DNA from: Stratiolaelaps scimitus
Taxonomy: Eukaryota > Arthropoda > Arachnida > Mesostigmata > Laelapidae
Length of the DNA stretch: 64,000 nt
Reading direction: 5' to 3'
Assembly: GCA_019614645.1 (NCBI GenBank)
Contig: JABWDB010000003.1
Coordinates: forward strand, 16,887,001 to 16,951,000
The position numbers were made by a program, and so were the translations under genes. The notes beneath the pieces were generated by a model, which did no database searches, was not told where the DNA came from, and was given only the letters and a program-made list of their open reading frames with translations. This document shows, one piece after another, positions 12,721 to 24,885 of this stretch. The first letter of the stretch is position 1. Each line of letters opens with the position of its first letter.

Positions 12721-14860
12721 ATAATGCATAGATTAAATGTACTTAGGTAAAATAATTAAACATAGCTAATGAATACTAATGATGATGGTGATCTCAGCCA
12801 GTCATACAATCACCACTCGATGTTTTTAAGTTGTGCTGGTTGCTTTTTTCAGGAAGAATGAAGAACGTTATGACAGATTTTCATATTGTGCATTTCTTGG
12901 AGTGGATTTCTAGTCGAACTTTCGTTTTGCGAATGAAATGAATCTCGGACCCCATTTTCATTGAGGAAAACGGCCGAAGTTATTGTCGAGATACCTTTGT
13001 TTGTTATTCACAGACACCCGTATCGAGAATTCTATAAGGCTTTCTGCTGGAGCTGAGGTATCTGGGAATATAGTGAACATCTTATTGAAACATTGTAAAA
13101 AAATCGAAGCTCCGAAATAGTAGATCCATCATCGTTGTTACAGACACGATACAGTTCGATACCAAAATATAAAATGACTCAGAAGACCACAACGAATAAT
13201 GATTGAAATTGATTTCTGAATTCTCACATTGAGATAAGTTGCTGTTGCTCTTAAGTACAACGAGCGAGAAGAATTTCAAAATATCAAAACGAGAATAGTG
13301 AATTGAATCTCACATAAAATATGAAGCCGTGCAAACCCATTGTTAATCTACTGTCGCTATAGTTAAATACAGGCTGCACCCTATCGACTCTGTCAAGCAG
13401 GGCCCGTCACTGCGATGTCGACGTAACCATGCAGCCGCACGCACACACACACAGGGAGCGATGTCATCATTTATTCGAAATCAAAGTAAATTCTGCATCC
13501 GCAACCACTTGCACCCTGCACATCGGCACCGGTGTTGGCAGACCATCACGTATGCAGCGAGGGGGAGATGTGTCTTTACGAGTTGCTTTACTCGGGAAGG
13601 TGGGAGCCCCTCCCCCCCCCCGGCCAGGGGGCCGCGAAACGAATTAGGAAGAGCGAAATCAGAGAGGACGAAGTGTAAAGGGAAGAGGCAGACAGTTGGA
13701 GGGGGTGGTGGGGGGGGTACCAAAGACAACGGTTGTCGAGCCGAGTCGTTCCCTCCGAAACGGTGGTCGCGACTGTAGAGTACCCAGCAGGCAACAACAG
13801 CGTCGACCGCAACAGCTGCCGGTGTCGGTGCGACAGCGGCACCGTGCGGTGGCACTCGCTAATGAAAAGGCGGTGGCCGCAGCAGAAGCGGCTAGAGAAA
13901 TGTGATAAATTATTGTGTGTGACTGGTGCGTGGCCGGGGACCTGAGAGTGTTTTTATTGCGGCTGCTCAACGCCGACGTCCCGCAACTCATCTTTGTGTT
14001 CCGCGTATCTCTCGGGTGCGTGCGTGTGTGTGTGTCTGTGTCTGTGTAGCTTGTTCTGCCTGCCTGTGGTGATGGGTCTGAGACTGCGTATGCCGGCCCT
14101 GCTTGACGCGACGCATTCGGTGAAGGTAAAGCCGGCTTGCGTCTTTCATTTGCTTTTCGTTGCGTTACCCCACCCTGCACCAAGTCCTATCCTACGTATT
14201 CTCCCTCTTCGTACATTCTGTGCCCGTATCTAGATGTTCCCTACACGAAAGTGCTTCTTCTGGAGACTGCCAAGCATCACTATGGCTTCCCACTACAGCT
14301 CGTCCCACGTTCCCAGACCTAACGGGCAGTGGTTGCGCCAAGGCGGTGGCCAAACAACCACCTCGTCCGTCTGATTTGGCTACCCATCTTGTCAGCTTAC
14401 CGTTAGCTGCTGTTACACCTGTAGAAGTGCTGAATTGGCCGGTGGGTTCCGCCGACACTATCTGCGAAGGGGCTTCGTACCCCCTACGCAGATGGTGCCA
14501 ACGGGACCCAACCAGCATACCTCTGTCTCGCTAGAAGTCTCCTGTTGCCGGCCACACCTGCTATCGCGGCCACCGTGCCAGCTCCACTGCTGAAAATGGA
14601 GTACCATGGAAATCTCTTCTCATAGGAGCGTCTTAGAACTGCTTGTCAACGCCTGTGGGTCTGCCAGAAAGGTGCTGCGACCGGTACGCAAAGAGAGAGA
14701 GAGCACGATGTGTAAAGTGGTCGGAGTGGCCTCGCCCGAGGAACGAAGGGATCATTGAAGATGAGAGAAGGGCGCCGGCCGCTCGCTGAAAAACGGCGAA
14801 CAAGTGGAACGCTCGAGAAGAAGGCTGAAATGGGGCGGAAGTTGCTCATTGCAATCACTT
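12721..14860. other. AT-rich spacer, then GC-rich island
   Basis: 12721-13420 is AT-rich with nothing recognised. 13421-14860 is GC-rich with an AC run, poly-C and poly-G tracts near 13612 and 13705, and GT/TG runs near 14020. Long overlapping frames exist on both strands at 13500-14180, but they are driven by simple sequence and show no domain. Confidence 0.45.
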
Positions 14861-15038
14861 GAAATCTTTAAATTTCACCTTCACCTCTAGCCGTATTTAG
14901 TTGTAGAATGAGAGGTTCAAAGGAAACCATTGGATGCTCACCATCGTAGGCCGCTCGAGACGCTGACAGTGGTGGGGACGGGTGATAGATCTTGTGGCAG
15001 CGTAACACGGAGGCGGCGGCGGCCGGGTCGATATTTCT

Positions 15039-15371
15039 CTAAATCTTGACTGCGCTCTCGATCATCTCTGCCGTACTCCTGCGGATGACAATTGAAGAAG
15101 GTGGCGGTGCTGATGATGGCTTCGTCAAAGCGTTAAGAACGTTGGCGGCCCCTTTCTGCAAATCGAAATTGGGACCGACAAGCGGGAGATTGGAGTGTTG
15201 GCCACCTGATTGGACTGCACCTCGTGCTGAGCCAAAATCTATAATAGTAGATACATCGGACAGAGCGGACAGGCGGTCGACTCGAGGGAGGCCTCTATCG
15301 TTTACTACCCGAAGATCTCTTAATGTGAATAAGTGCAGCTTAGATCGCTGCGTCAAAGTTTCTACATACAT
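15039..15371 (-). CDS. Unassigned open frame, 110 codons
   Basis: This minus-strand frame starts at an ATG two codons after an in-frame TGA and ends at TAG. Its composition is not driven by microsatellites: it has a Ser/Pro/Gly-rich middle and a C-terminus beginning around the LNALTKPSS segment. An acceptor-like CAG occurs inside it (ATTTGCAG before AAAGG), so the last third could instead be a terminal exon. I recognise no family, and a 135-codon frame overlaps it on the other strand. It may well be fortuitous. Confidence 0.12.
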   Translation of the reverse strand: MYVETLTQRSKLHLFTLRDLRVVNDRGLPRVDRLSALSDVSTIIDFGSARGAVQSGGQHSNLPLVGPNFDLQKGAANVLNALTKPSSAPPPSSIVIRRSTAEMIESAVKI

Positions 15372-16783
15372 TTGTCACACATCAGGCAGTGCTGCTGAAC
15401 GGAGAGCGTTGTCTCTGCTTCGAGTGAAATACAGTTATGGCTGTATATCTTAACCCTATAACTCCTCTAGGATAATTCCAGGTATACTGATACATATACT
15501 GATATAATGTTATATTGACACACTGAATAAACGGTCGCCGAATATATAGGTGTCTACCACGTGTGGTCCAAATGATCTCAAAATGTAACGCTTAGCGCTT
15601 TATTCCAAGTCTGAAGGCATTTACTATGGCAAGCAATATAATGCACTTGATTCAATCGACCTCGGCTTTTGAACTGGTCGTGTTTATAAAATCGGTTTCG
15701 ATGAACGGGCAAGTGTAATTATCTCATGTAATTAGCTCATATAGCATCATGTGCTGCTGTAGCTTGTTGAAGTCTAACACGATCCAGTGCTCTAGTTTTT
15801 TTTCACTCCTGCATATTTTCCAAATGTGCCAATAGGCCGGAATGGCCACTATCAGACGACCCCAGATGAGAAGGCTGATCGGAGACGTAATATCTAGATG
15901 TTGCAACAATCTCGGAGAAATTTGCATTGTGAAGCAGCACTCTGAGAGAGAGAGAGAGACGGAGCTTTCGCGATACACTCGTCCTCCCCTGCAACTTGGA
16001 CAGCTTTGAAATTGATCAGGTTGTCATTGGCAGACCTCGATAGCGCGGAACCCTCGCACGCGTCTCAGTTCCGTTTCGAAGCTGAGCAAGCCACACGAAT
16101 GGTCGCTATCCAGGTATGAGGGGTCGGGGAATTTGAAGGGAGAAATTGAAATTACGCTCGATTATTCAACTTGATCATACGACTTGCGCGCGAGCCCGAC
16201 GCTGTGGCACATAATATTTATAGTAATAGTTACTCCTATCTTGAAGACAGCTGCCGTGAAATTGAATTAGATCGACAATCGGGAATGGCCAGATCCAAAA
16301 ATAGAACCTGCCTAATACGTATGTCAAGAGGCTGACAATGATATTTGTACATCTGGCGGGACATGGTTCATGCTGTGTCCATGAAGGGACTAATAGTCTT
16401 AAAGACTGAAACTCCAAGAACTCAAACTGAACATTGGCTAGCGTTGCTTAAGAACATTTGAATTTCAATCCTATCTGTCCATGGCTGAGATCGCCGGTGC
16501 TCGGTCCGGTCCAGGAATTTAGTCCGTTGTGACCCAACTGTCTGTTCTTCAGTCCGTTAGCTCGCGCCAGCGGTTCCTGCGATCCAGGCTCACCGGTGCC
16601 CAACCCATCGGCACTAACAGTGAAGGATTGATGAATGCATGCGATAATTAATGACGTAACAGAACAATTTTATTAAAAAAAGAGTCGACGACATCCTTCG
16701 TGCCACAATGACGGTTCGGGAACGCTCCCCTCTGCAATTCTACCTTGGTCCTTCGCGCCAGCAGTAATTTATAGATGCATCAC

Positions 16784-16867
16784 GCTCGTCTCTCTCTCTC
16801 CCTCCCTCCCTCTCTCTCTCTCCATTTCTCTCGATGGGCAGATAGAGAGAGAGCGAGAGAGAGAGCG
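16784..16867. repeat. Inverted TC/GA microsatellite pair
   Basis: A (TC)n/(CCCT)n tract at 16784-16821 is followed about 25 bp later by a (GA)n tract at 16846-16867 on the same strand. The two tracts are mutually complementary and could fold into a hairpin. The homopurine-homopyrimidine tracts could also form a triplex. Confidence 0.75.
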
Positions 16868-17363
16868 AATGCAAGGTACAATCCGTTATTATTTGCTCAA
16901 TTGCTTTGCAGTGGCAGACTTCAACCACTTCAATCGATTGCATGAACTATTAGCGAACGACTATGATTTTTCATCACTTACCTCCGGAGATATTATCTGT
17001 TTTTTTTTTGTTATTCACTTCCGATGGCCATCTTTTTATTAATTTGTTCCAACGTTCTAGTATTATAAATACGTTCGGATTTGTAAAAACAAGACGAAAT
17101 GACCTCGGTTTCGACCTCACTCGCGGAGTTTAATTTTGTTTTTCCAAAACAGCTCGATCATTTTATTTCACCAAGAGATAGTCAAAAGGGGGCAAGGCTG
17201 CAGGAATTCGAAGGGTGCTCAAGGGGTTTTCAACCCAAGCCACGATTTTTTTAGCTGGTCGATCTCACATGAGGACGAGCGTCGTACTGGTGAAGCAGAA
17301 TTCTCTTTCTGCCGACGAGCTGTGGACGTGTTTTCATTTGCATTTTTTTCATTTTTTATTTGA

Positions 17364-17431
17364 GGTTTATTTTCGGAACTGCAGTTTCACAACGGTTAAG
17401 TTCTCGCAAAAAAAAATTTTGATAAAAGGTG
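17364..17431 (+). repeat. Dispersed repeat family A, copy 1
   Basis: The core begins GGTTTATTTTCGGAACTGCA and continues through a TTAAGTTCTCGC word into an A-run and AAAAGGTG. Over the roughly 52 bp before the end of the A-run it differs from the reversed copy at 34414-34480 at about three positions. T-rich sequence just upstream is also similar between the two copies. It is not obviously coding and may be the end of a transposable element. Confidence 0.8.
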
Positions 17432-17439
17432 ATCATAAT

Positions 17440-20400
17440 TGATGATTTTGATCAGTTTCTCTTGAACCCAATCAAATTGGGCTCAGCAGAGAGTCGTGTT
17501 GATGTTATCTCTTTGTTTCAGAAGCTTGAAGTTGATAGGTCCTCGAATATCTCTACCCCATCTACGAATAGGCACATACTTAGAGAACTCATCTTTTACT
17601 CGGAGCGTGCACAGCGCTGAATGAATGCGGTTGTTACGCCAACCTTAATGTCTTCTGCAAATTCCCGAATGGTAATCGTCGGCGGAGGGCGCACCGTAAG
17701 CAATTGTCCGGACAATCTAATTTGGTACTAGCTTTATACATTTAAGAACCAAGGAGACGCTCAGTCATTAGCTACCATATGGAGTAATCAGACGGTCGCT
17801 TGGTATCATACGAGCATTTTAACGTAAAAAAAAGCCTTGCTAAAAAATAGACCAGTGTCCTGTCGGTACTAATGTAGTCAAAAACTTCGTGCTAAGGAAG
17901 CATCGCACTTTCACCGTAATTGAAGGCTCCTGCCAGTACTACGTCTAGCCATAAGCATGACGTGTATGCTGTAAACCTTCGGTATCTACAACGATATATG
18001 TAGATATCATAGATGTGCTCTACGCAAAAAAAACAAGAATAACAATAGTGTTGTCGTCAACCTTAAACAATTTCCGGCTGCTCGAATGTTACTCGAATAT
18101 GACACGAATCATATTCGTACGAGGCTGTATGACGTGGTAGCGTGTAGCTGGGGTTAAAGGGTGGAACTTTCTTCACGCTCCTCTGCTATGCTTCATCTAC
18201 ACGTGTGTAGTTCCCGGGCAGACATACGAACAGACCGATGCGATGCTCGTAACTTGTTTATTGAGCGGTAGTGAACAGTTACCCTGCACATTTGGGGGTG
18301 GGGGGGCAGAGCACTGGCAAATGGCCAATGTGAGGCCATACATTCGTTTTAGCTACAACTTCGTTGTTACAACTTTCTTGGCCAGCTCGCCCCCAGTCAT
18401 TCCGGGACCCGGTGACCAAACAACCAACCACACAGACGGACAGGCCTGCAGGCTCGCAGGCAGTCATTCCGCCATCCTGTGAGCAAGCCACAATCGTCGA
18501 GGTGGTGGCGAGTCCAAACCCCGAGCCAAAAACGCTCACATCAGCTGAGTAGAGGCGCTCGGGTGCTGAGTAGCAGAGCCAGAATCAATAGTAGTAACCC
18601 GTCGCAGGCTGCTGGCGAAGTCTTCGATCGACTCTACCTAAAACTTCGCTCTCTATAGCCGACGCTGACTGCGACGGAGTGGATCGTCGGCGCGAGGCAA
18701 ATAGATAGAATTGAGAAATCCAACCCATGAACAACCTTCTCATTTCTCGCAGCAGAACTAGCGGCTATTCCCCGCAGTCGTGCGTTGGTCCTAGAGCTGC
18801 TCCCCCACAGCACAGTGCTCCGCCGACCCCGGTTCCTCTTCGCTCCATCATCACATTTAGCTTTTCATCACTTTTTCGTCCACTTCAACTTCGTCTGCTT
18901 CCTTTTTCATTCTCGTTTTTCACCCGTGTTTCTCACGCGGTGAGAAAGCTGTGTGAAACCCCGTATCTCGCGCCAGGATAGGAAAGGGCTGCAACAGGTG
19001 CGCGGGGGGCCTTTCTGAAGGAACGATAGGACAAAGCGCGAGGACAAGCCACCCCCGCCTCTCTTTTGCTGGCCCTCCCTCTCTCTCTCTCTCTATCTAT
19101 TTCTCTCTCACTCACTCCCTGAGGGGCCCCCGGTTGAGTGGGGAGCAAGATGGAACGCCTTTTGTGGTAAGCCGCTGTGGCTGTACTGCTCATCGTGGTT
19201 GTCGAACTACTCGCACGCCTTTCCTCTCGGTTCTTACCTTGCCGTCCCCGTTGGTGGCAACCCACATTCCAACTTAAAGTTCCATCTCGAACCGCTTGCG
19301 TGGTTCTTCGCTCGCCCTGCTCCGCTGTTCGAGCGCCTTACGTCGCTCCGGGCCGCAGTTGAAGCCGCGTTGTCCTCCTCCCCAACGTCACCATCTATGC
19401 ACTGTGCAACGATGGTGCCTATAAATGGACGTGCTCACGCCAGCTCAACGACCCAGAATTCGTACCGTCGTTCTCTCACTGTCTTGTCTGTGCTTGTTTG
19501 CACTCAGTATCGCCAATCTCTTCGTGGTTTTCTCCTGTTCTCTTCTTTTTTGGTGACGGAGGAGTGCAGTTTTTTTTTTGTTTTACTTGTTTCTGTATTT
19601 CATTTGTCCGTCTGTAAGAATTGAGGGAAGACCTGCATGCCACTGGTTATGAATGACATCATGCGCAGCGTGTTGCCTGTCGTGCTTTTTCACGTAATGT
19701 CTCAAGGGACGCAAACGAAACAGCGCATCTAAAAAAGTGTCCGTCTCCAAGTAACGTAATGCTAGGAACCGACGCCTGTTGCTGGTCTTCCGTTGAGCTA
19801 CTTGCTAGATGAACTCGAATCAGATACCTACAGCAAGCTATGCTGCGACAACGAGAAGGTGAGTGTGGCGTGGCGTCGCGTGCAAATCATCGGTTAGGGG
19901 TTAGACGGATCGCGGGAAATGATGCTCAGCAGAGCTGCCCACCCTACGGGGTTGACTGAGGGCGCATGCAATTAGGTATAATGTAAGGGAAAGAAGGACC
20001 CGTCAACGAGCCGTGACTGGTAGATACAATTGTTTCCGACCGTTTGTGTCCAGTGCCGATAAACGCACAGAGAACCAGTAGCAGTTAGGGAGCTGTCGAA
20101 GGCAAGCTATCGAAGGAAGTTATCGAAGGGCTTGGTAACGATCGGCGAAAATGAGTGATACCTTTTGCTGAAAAACGGCGAATGAGAGACACAGGCGGAG
20201 ATAAATGAAGAACTGCACGAGTTCTATCCCGTATCAGTGCTTGTCATTTCGATCACTGCCCCACCATGCATCGCAAATCTACGAAGGCATGCGCTTGTTG
20301 CGTAACCGGAGTTCTACTGTGACATCCCGCTTTTTTTACATATACAGATGGTAAATACAGTCTACAGGGATATAAGCAAATATTTCCGGGCAAGAACCGT

Positions 20401-20590
20401 AATACAGTGTGCTTATGGAGGAGATGTGAGGTCGTGCAGACTATTATAGAGCAAGGTATATAATTGGGCCGCTTAAAGGGCTGGTCTTATCTCAAAGCAA
20501 GCTGAACTACACAATATAACATCATACACGCTGTTACTGATCTGTTACGTACTGTTAAGTACATTCTGATTATATCACTTGCATCTTACT
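17440..20590. other. Spacer with one GC-rich island
   Basis: 17440-18240 is AT-rich with nothing recognised. 18240-19620 is a GC/pyrimidine-rich island with a CT run at 19078-19094; its frames on both strands show no domain. A short three-unit repeat with TCGAAGG words lies at 20091-20129. Confidence 0.45.
20091..20129. repeat. Three-unit tandem repeat, about 13 bp
   Basis: The word TCGAAGG recurs three times at about 13-bp spacing (AGCTGTCGAAGG, AGCTATCGAAGG, AGTTATCGAAGG). It is a minor local tandem repeat with no other features. Confidence 0.6.
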
Positions 20591-20594
20591 TGGT

Positions 20595-21176
20595 AGGTGT
20601 TCAGATATCTTTTTTTTTTTTTTTTTTTCTTAAAGGGTGTATGTTGGCATGCTAATGCATGCCAACACCATGACCACCCCCCCCTTATGGAACTGTTGAC
20701 GATGTTCGACAGCACCACCCTTCCCGGTATCGCTTAGCGCATTCTTCAGTAAGGGTGGTGAGATGTGTACAAGCCCAGCCACGAGCACCACACATCCTCC
20801 TCACCGTACGGACATGACGTGGTTAGCTGACTCCCAGCTGCTTCCCTTCTCTCCCAATCTCTCAAGACCTCTGTGCACTTCCCGTCTGTGAACAACTACT
20901 GTGATCAATAGGGTGTCTGTAGAAAGCCCCGTGTATGTAAACATGCAGTATTTATGACGCATACAGGGGGTGTACGGTGCCTTCCTTTCTGCACAGTGGT
21001 AGCTATGCCGCAGACCACATTAGTTGCCACTACTACTTAACAAATCTTATTGCGGAGATACTGCCCATAAAAGTAAATATGACTCCACTCAGATTTGATC
21101 CTCAGACTCCACAAAACTCCCCTTTTTGGTACTGCCTACCTTGTCCACCACGCCATGCCCGCAGGTGTTCAGATAT
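20595..21176 (-). mobile_element. Retroposed insertion with poly(A) tail and 14-bp TSD
   Basis: The word AGGTGTTCAGATAT occurs at 20595-20608 and again at 21163-21176. Just inside the left copy is a run of 19 Ts (20610-20628), which on the minus strand is a 3' poly(A) tail. The insert between the copies is about 554 bp. Next to the tail is a perfect hairpin (20642-20652 with 20657-20667), and further in is a 10-bp inverted pair (20713-20722 with 20751-20760). Target-site duplications plus an A tail are the hallmarks of LINE-machinery retroposition. No long frame survives, so this could be a 5'-truncated LINE 3' end, a SINE, or a retrocopy of a non-coding RNA. Confidence 0.85.
20642..20667 (-). 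repeat. 3'-terminal hairpin of the retroinsertion
   Basis: TGTTGGCATGC and GCATGCCAACA form an 11-bp perfect stem around a 4-nt loop, ending about 13 nt from the A tail on the minus strand. Several LINE groups carry a terminal 3' stem-loop recognised by their reverse transcriptase, so the position suggests a similar role. That role is an inference. Confidence 0.7.
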
Positions 21177-21233
21177 TATACGCAAGAGACAGTTTGACGT
21201 TCAGTACGACGTCCAAATAATAATTTTTGTTTT

Positions 21234-21267
21234 TGTTTTTCGAGCTGACCCTCAGCTGTTCCCCTAT
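21234..21267 (+). repeat. Dispersed repeat family B, copy 1
   Basis: These 34 bp match the reverse complement of 52106-52139 exactly. The core, AGCTGA CCC TCAGCT, is a 6-bp inverted repeat. A T-rich stretch precedes it and GTTCCCCTAT follows. It starts about 58 bp outside the right target-site duplication of the neighbouring retroinsertion. A degenerate version appears near 21417-21443 (TTTTTC then GCTCAGCT). Confidence 0.8.
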
Positions 21268-21269
21268 GT

Positions 21270-24200
21270 AATACTCCAAATAATAATTATCGAGCACTAT
21301 CTTGCAGATCATCGAATTCAATCACCGAAAAAGCTGCGATAAGGTTCATTGTTATCATTAAACTGGAAACTTCAGCTTAGGATGGAAAAATTCTCTGCTG
21401 ACGTGATTAAATACTAATTTTTCCGGGCTCACGCTCAGCTCGCATTTAACGACCACAGTACTGCTATCGGCATTGCTTAATATAACGGACACCGTTAAGG
21501 CAAATGTGCGACGGTGTAACCATAATGTGTTTCTCGCGATTGTCGATAACCGCGTGTCTCCTTCTGTTGCAAGGCGCATACGAATGCACCACCAGGCCAC
21601 CGGGGTCGACGATTAACTACTGACTCTGTCATATGCACCCCCGCCATTTTTTATTCCTTTAGAGTTAATTTTCTTCGTGGAAAGCAAACTGAAGTGCAGG
21701 TATTGAAATAAACACAGCTCCAATGTATTCGTAAGGTATTCGATGTTATTATCAAGCCCAAACATGACGATGAACCGGCGATCGGCTAGCATCCTCGTTG
21801 ACAACTAAAACGGTACTCTAACCGTTGTCCCACTGTGCGTTACAACGGACAAGAGCTATACACATAAAAAGAATTAGTGCTCATCACAAACGGGGAAGAA
21901 AAATTTACTCTTGGTAAACAGTGACGACTCATCTAAGAGATGATTACCTAAGCGACATAACGGTCCACTTTCGTTACAGCCGTCGACATATAGCTCTGGT
22001 TAGTAGCTCCGCCAATGGGGTGATCCGAATCCCATCAGGCGACAAAGGGTCACCTATGTCGCCTATTCCGACGGGCAGCAATGACTCTCGAACTACGGCC
22101 GCGCCTGCTTTAGCCTTGGCTGCGGGGGGTGGCTTTACAAAACTATAATAGCTATGCGAGGTTCGAGTCTTTTGTTCGAGAGTTGGGAACAGAGAAGAGA
22201 GCCAGCGAACCAGTAACTCACCGAGGAACGAATTGAGTATGTCTACTAACTCGAGCTCCCTCCGCACTTTGCGCGCACATAGTCGCATGTAGCGATCGGT
22301 CGACGGCAGCGGTGCAAGAGAGCACTTTTTTAGCCGCCCGTCTATACGCCGCGTACGGGAACTACGGGCCCGTGCGCCAGATGACGGTCGGTTGAGCGCC
22401 TCGGGAAGCAGTTCTGCACTCCAGAGGGCTGAACGAGCAGAGGCTGAGTGACTGCGTTGGCGATGTGTCGGGGAAGCTGGGTACGGAAGTGACTTTTAGA
22501 GACACATAATATGTCTATGCTTGCACAATCGGCAGGGCATACACGAGCGCACATCGCAACTCGTGTGAGTCGATACGCCGAGTTGAACAGTATCCGATAC
22601 AATGCCACAGTTAATGTAAGGGCTAGCCTCACTACCTGAATATGGGGAGCAACAGGTGTCACCGTCCTTGTCATTCATGCGTATGCGTATCTCATTACAG
22701 AGAGAGAGAGAGGACGATCGCATGGTGGTAGCTGAAAGCGTCACCTCATAATACCATAATAACCTGTAACATATGTATTCTGTTCCTAATGGGCACTAGC
22801 AATCAAGCGTTTTACTCAAACCGATACTAATACGCGATACTTATTTAATTTAAACACGTCACATCAACTATTACAGTTGCTACTGTGAAAACAATTTATT
22901 TTATGCTTTTCTGTATATATTGTTTGCAGTTGTTCGATTTTAAACTGTGTAAAGCTCTCCCGGAAATTCGCATTTCTCGTCTATATATATATATAATTTT
23001 GGCGATCTACACAGTTACATGACCGACCGCTACTTATCGACTTTTAATAAAAAAAATTGTGGCGATAGTGCACAGGTGCGTCCACCTTCATGATTCATAT
23101 TTTCTTTCATGGGACGATTCTTAGTTCTTGAATTACATAGCTCGTCGCCTAATGATGCACCTTTGCAGACAACGGCTCATGCTCAGCTTTTGGTACTACA
23201 TGCGCGTTGCATATGCACCAGCCCCATTCTGGTGGATGATGATGTTTTAATTTTACCTGCATAGGGTAAAATTTTGAAAATTAGTAACAGAATGTGAATC
23301 CTATGCCTCCGAATATCCCTGGAGAGTTAAGGACTCCTACTTTGCTGACCTTACTTCGAGGAATAAGCAGCTATTGTGTGATGGTTCTTAAGTCGGGGGT
23401 ATCCTGAAATTTGGAATAAACTTCTTCCTTTAAAATAGCGCTTTAACTCTGTTGAACCTTGTTAGGCCATTCGTTTTGAAACTCGTATCAGGAGAAATCA
23501 TATGCGATTATATGTTCTTAACCTGGACGACAAAGATAGTTTGTTACCGAGCAGACTTACCGCTGCTGAAATTGGATAGAAGCAATGAGCGATGAAAATA
23601 TTGTATGTTTCGGTGATCGGACGAGAACTGTTTCTCCTTGTAATGCCGCCATATGGGTAACAACCGAAAAATGTCAGATGGAAGAAAACAATTGAAAAAC
23701 CTGCGTGCAATATTGCATCCACGTGAACATCGATTCCAAGGTTATCACTGACCCGAATCAAACCGCCCTGCTCATATACAAAACTTGTACATGCAAAGCA
23801 AAACAGATATGTAGCGCTGGGTGTATCATATTGTACAGCCTGAAAGTCGGTGTTTAACCAAACCAATCCAGGTAAGGATTCTCGAGTATCTTTGCAACGT
23901 TTATGTTAGTACGCTCTAATTATAGTAAAGCACTGATCTTTGCTAAAATCATGCTAGTTCTTTAGAATTTTGTTAGGTGTGTGTGTTCTTCTAATTATTA
24001 TTTATAAATATTATTCATTTCCACTCGCAGTTCAGTAGAATGGGGCATAAATGATCTTTTTGAGATGACTGTATATAATATTCAGTGCAATGTATTAAGA
24101 TAATGATTATCTAGTGTTAGTGTAGCTCAGATAGTTGTCAATATTAAAGTTAGCATTCACTTTAGTACTCACAAATCTTAAAGCTTATGCGAGCATCGTT

Positions 24201-24400
24201 TCGCACGCGCCATAGCGTCTGGGGACGAAGGGCCTCACATCCCATATCCGGCCTTAGGTCAAAGGAAGTTAAGATTATACCGCTAGCGAGTCTCCAACGA
24301 CCACGTGACTACTTCGTCGTCGAGCTCAACTCACAATCACAAATGATCTAACGATTACAAATCATAGCTGATTAAATAATTATTATACCACATTAGTAGT
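21270..24400. other. Spacer, no gene recognised
   Basis: A minus-strand 80-codon frame at 21358-21600 and frames of about 100-120 codons at 21974-22288, 22342-22674 and 23498-23866 have ordinary composition but no recognised domain. A 9-bp perfect hairpin (AATTTTACC at 23249-23257, reverse complement at 23265-23273, 7-nt loop) is present. A TA run lies near 22983. Confidence 0.45.
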
Positions 24401-24418
24401 TCTGCTAACGAAAGCAAC

Positions 24419-24673
24419 ATGCTGTCCAACGCGTTGTCTCTGTCCCAGCCTGGTGTAACTTCTTCAATGGCGGTATTTCTGAAAGGCCATGCCCACCCTC
24501 CTAGAGTGCCCTGTAAGCAGGAAAAACATTCGTCTCCAATTAGTCTGTATTGTAACGCTAGTACGAGCGGTACTCACTCCACTCCACATTGCAACGGCGA
24601 CAACGACGGATGCCCCAGTGACATTCGCGATACTGTAGCGGCTCTCTTTCCCCTCACTTACCGATTCAGTTGA
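24419..24673 (+). CDS. Unassigned open frame, 84 codons
   Basis: The start codon lies in CAACATG, a context close to the favoured arthropod translation start. The frame runs without microsatellite-driven residues to TGA and has several Cys and His residues but no recognisable spacing. No signal peptide or domain is evident. An acceptor-like site follows about 210 bp downstream at 24886, so this could be an early exon of a spliced gene, but no donor could be chosen convincingly. Confidence 0.12.
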   Translation: MLSNALSLSQPGVTSSMAVFLKGHAHPPRVPCKQEKHSSPISLYCNASTSGTHSTPHCNGDNDGCPSDIRDTVAALFPLTYRFS

Positions 24674-24885
24674 TGGCGTAATTTGCTAATTGACTTTTCT
24701 TGGCCTTCGCGTTCTCTCTATCTCTCTCGGGCCAAGTCTTAGGCTGCCCGGCGTTCAAGGTATATCGAGGACGACAACGTGCAGAGTATGATGTTTGCCT
24801 GTACACACATGTATGACAGTGTGGCGCTGATACATGCGTCTGTGCTAACCAAGCCTCTCTCTCTTTCACTCTCTCTCCTTTGCAG

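Larger units (their letters stand above)
14861..17130. other. Spacer; only an unassigned minus-strand frame
   Basis: Apart from the low-confidence frame at 15039-15371, nothing coding is recognised. A GA run lies near 15943-15960. The most distinctive structure is the TC tract followed by a GA tract at 16784-16867. Confidence 0.5.

Noticed and set aside
21990..22035. Box-A-like TAGCTCTGGTTAG followed by GATCCGAATCC
   Set aside because: The spacing between the two boxes is far too short for a tRNA and no cloverleaf can be drawn.
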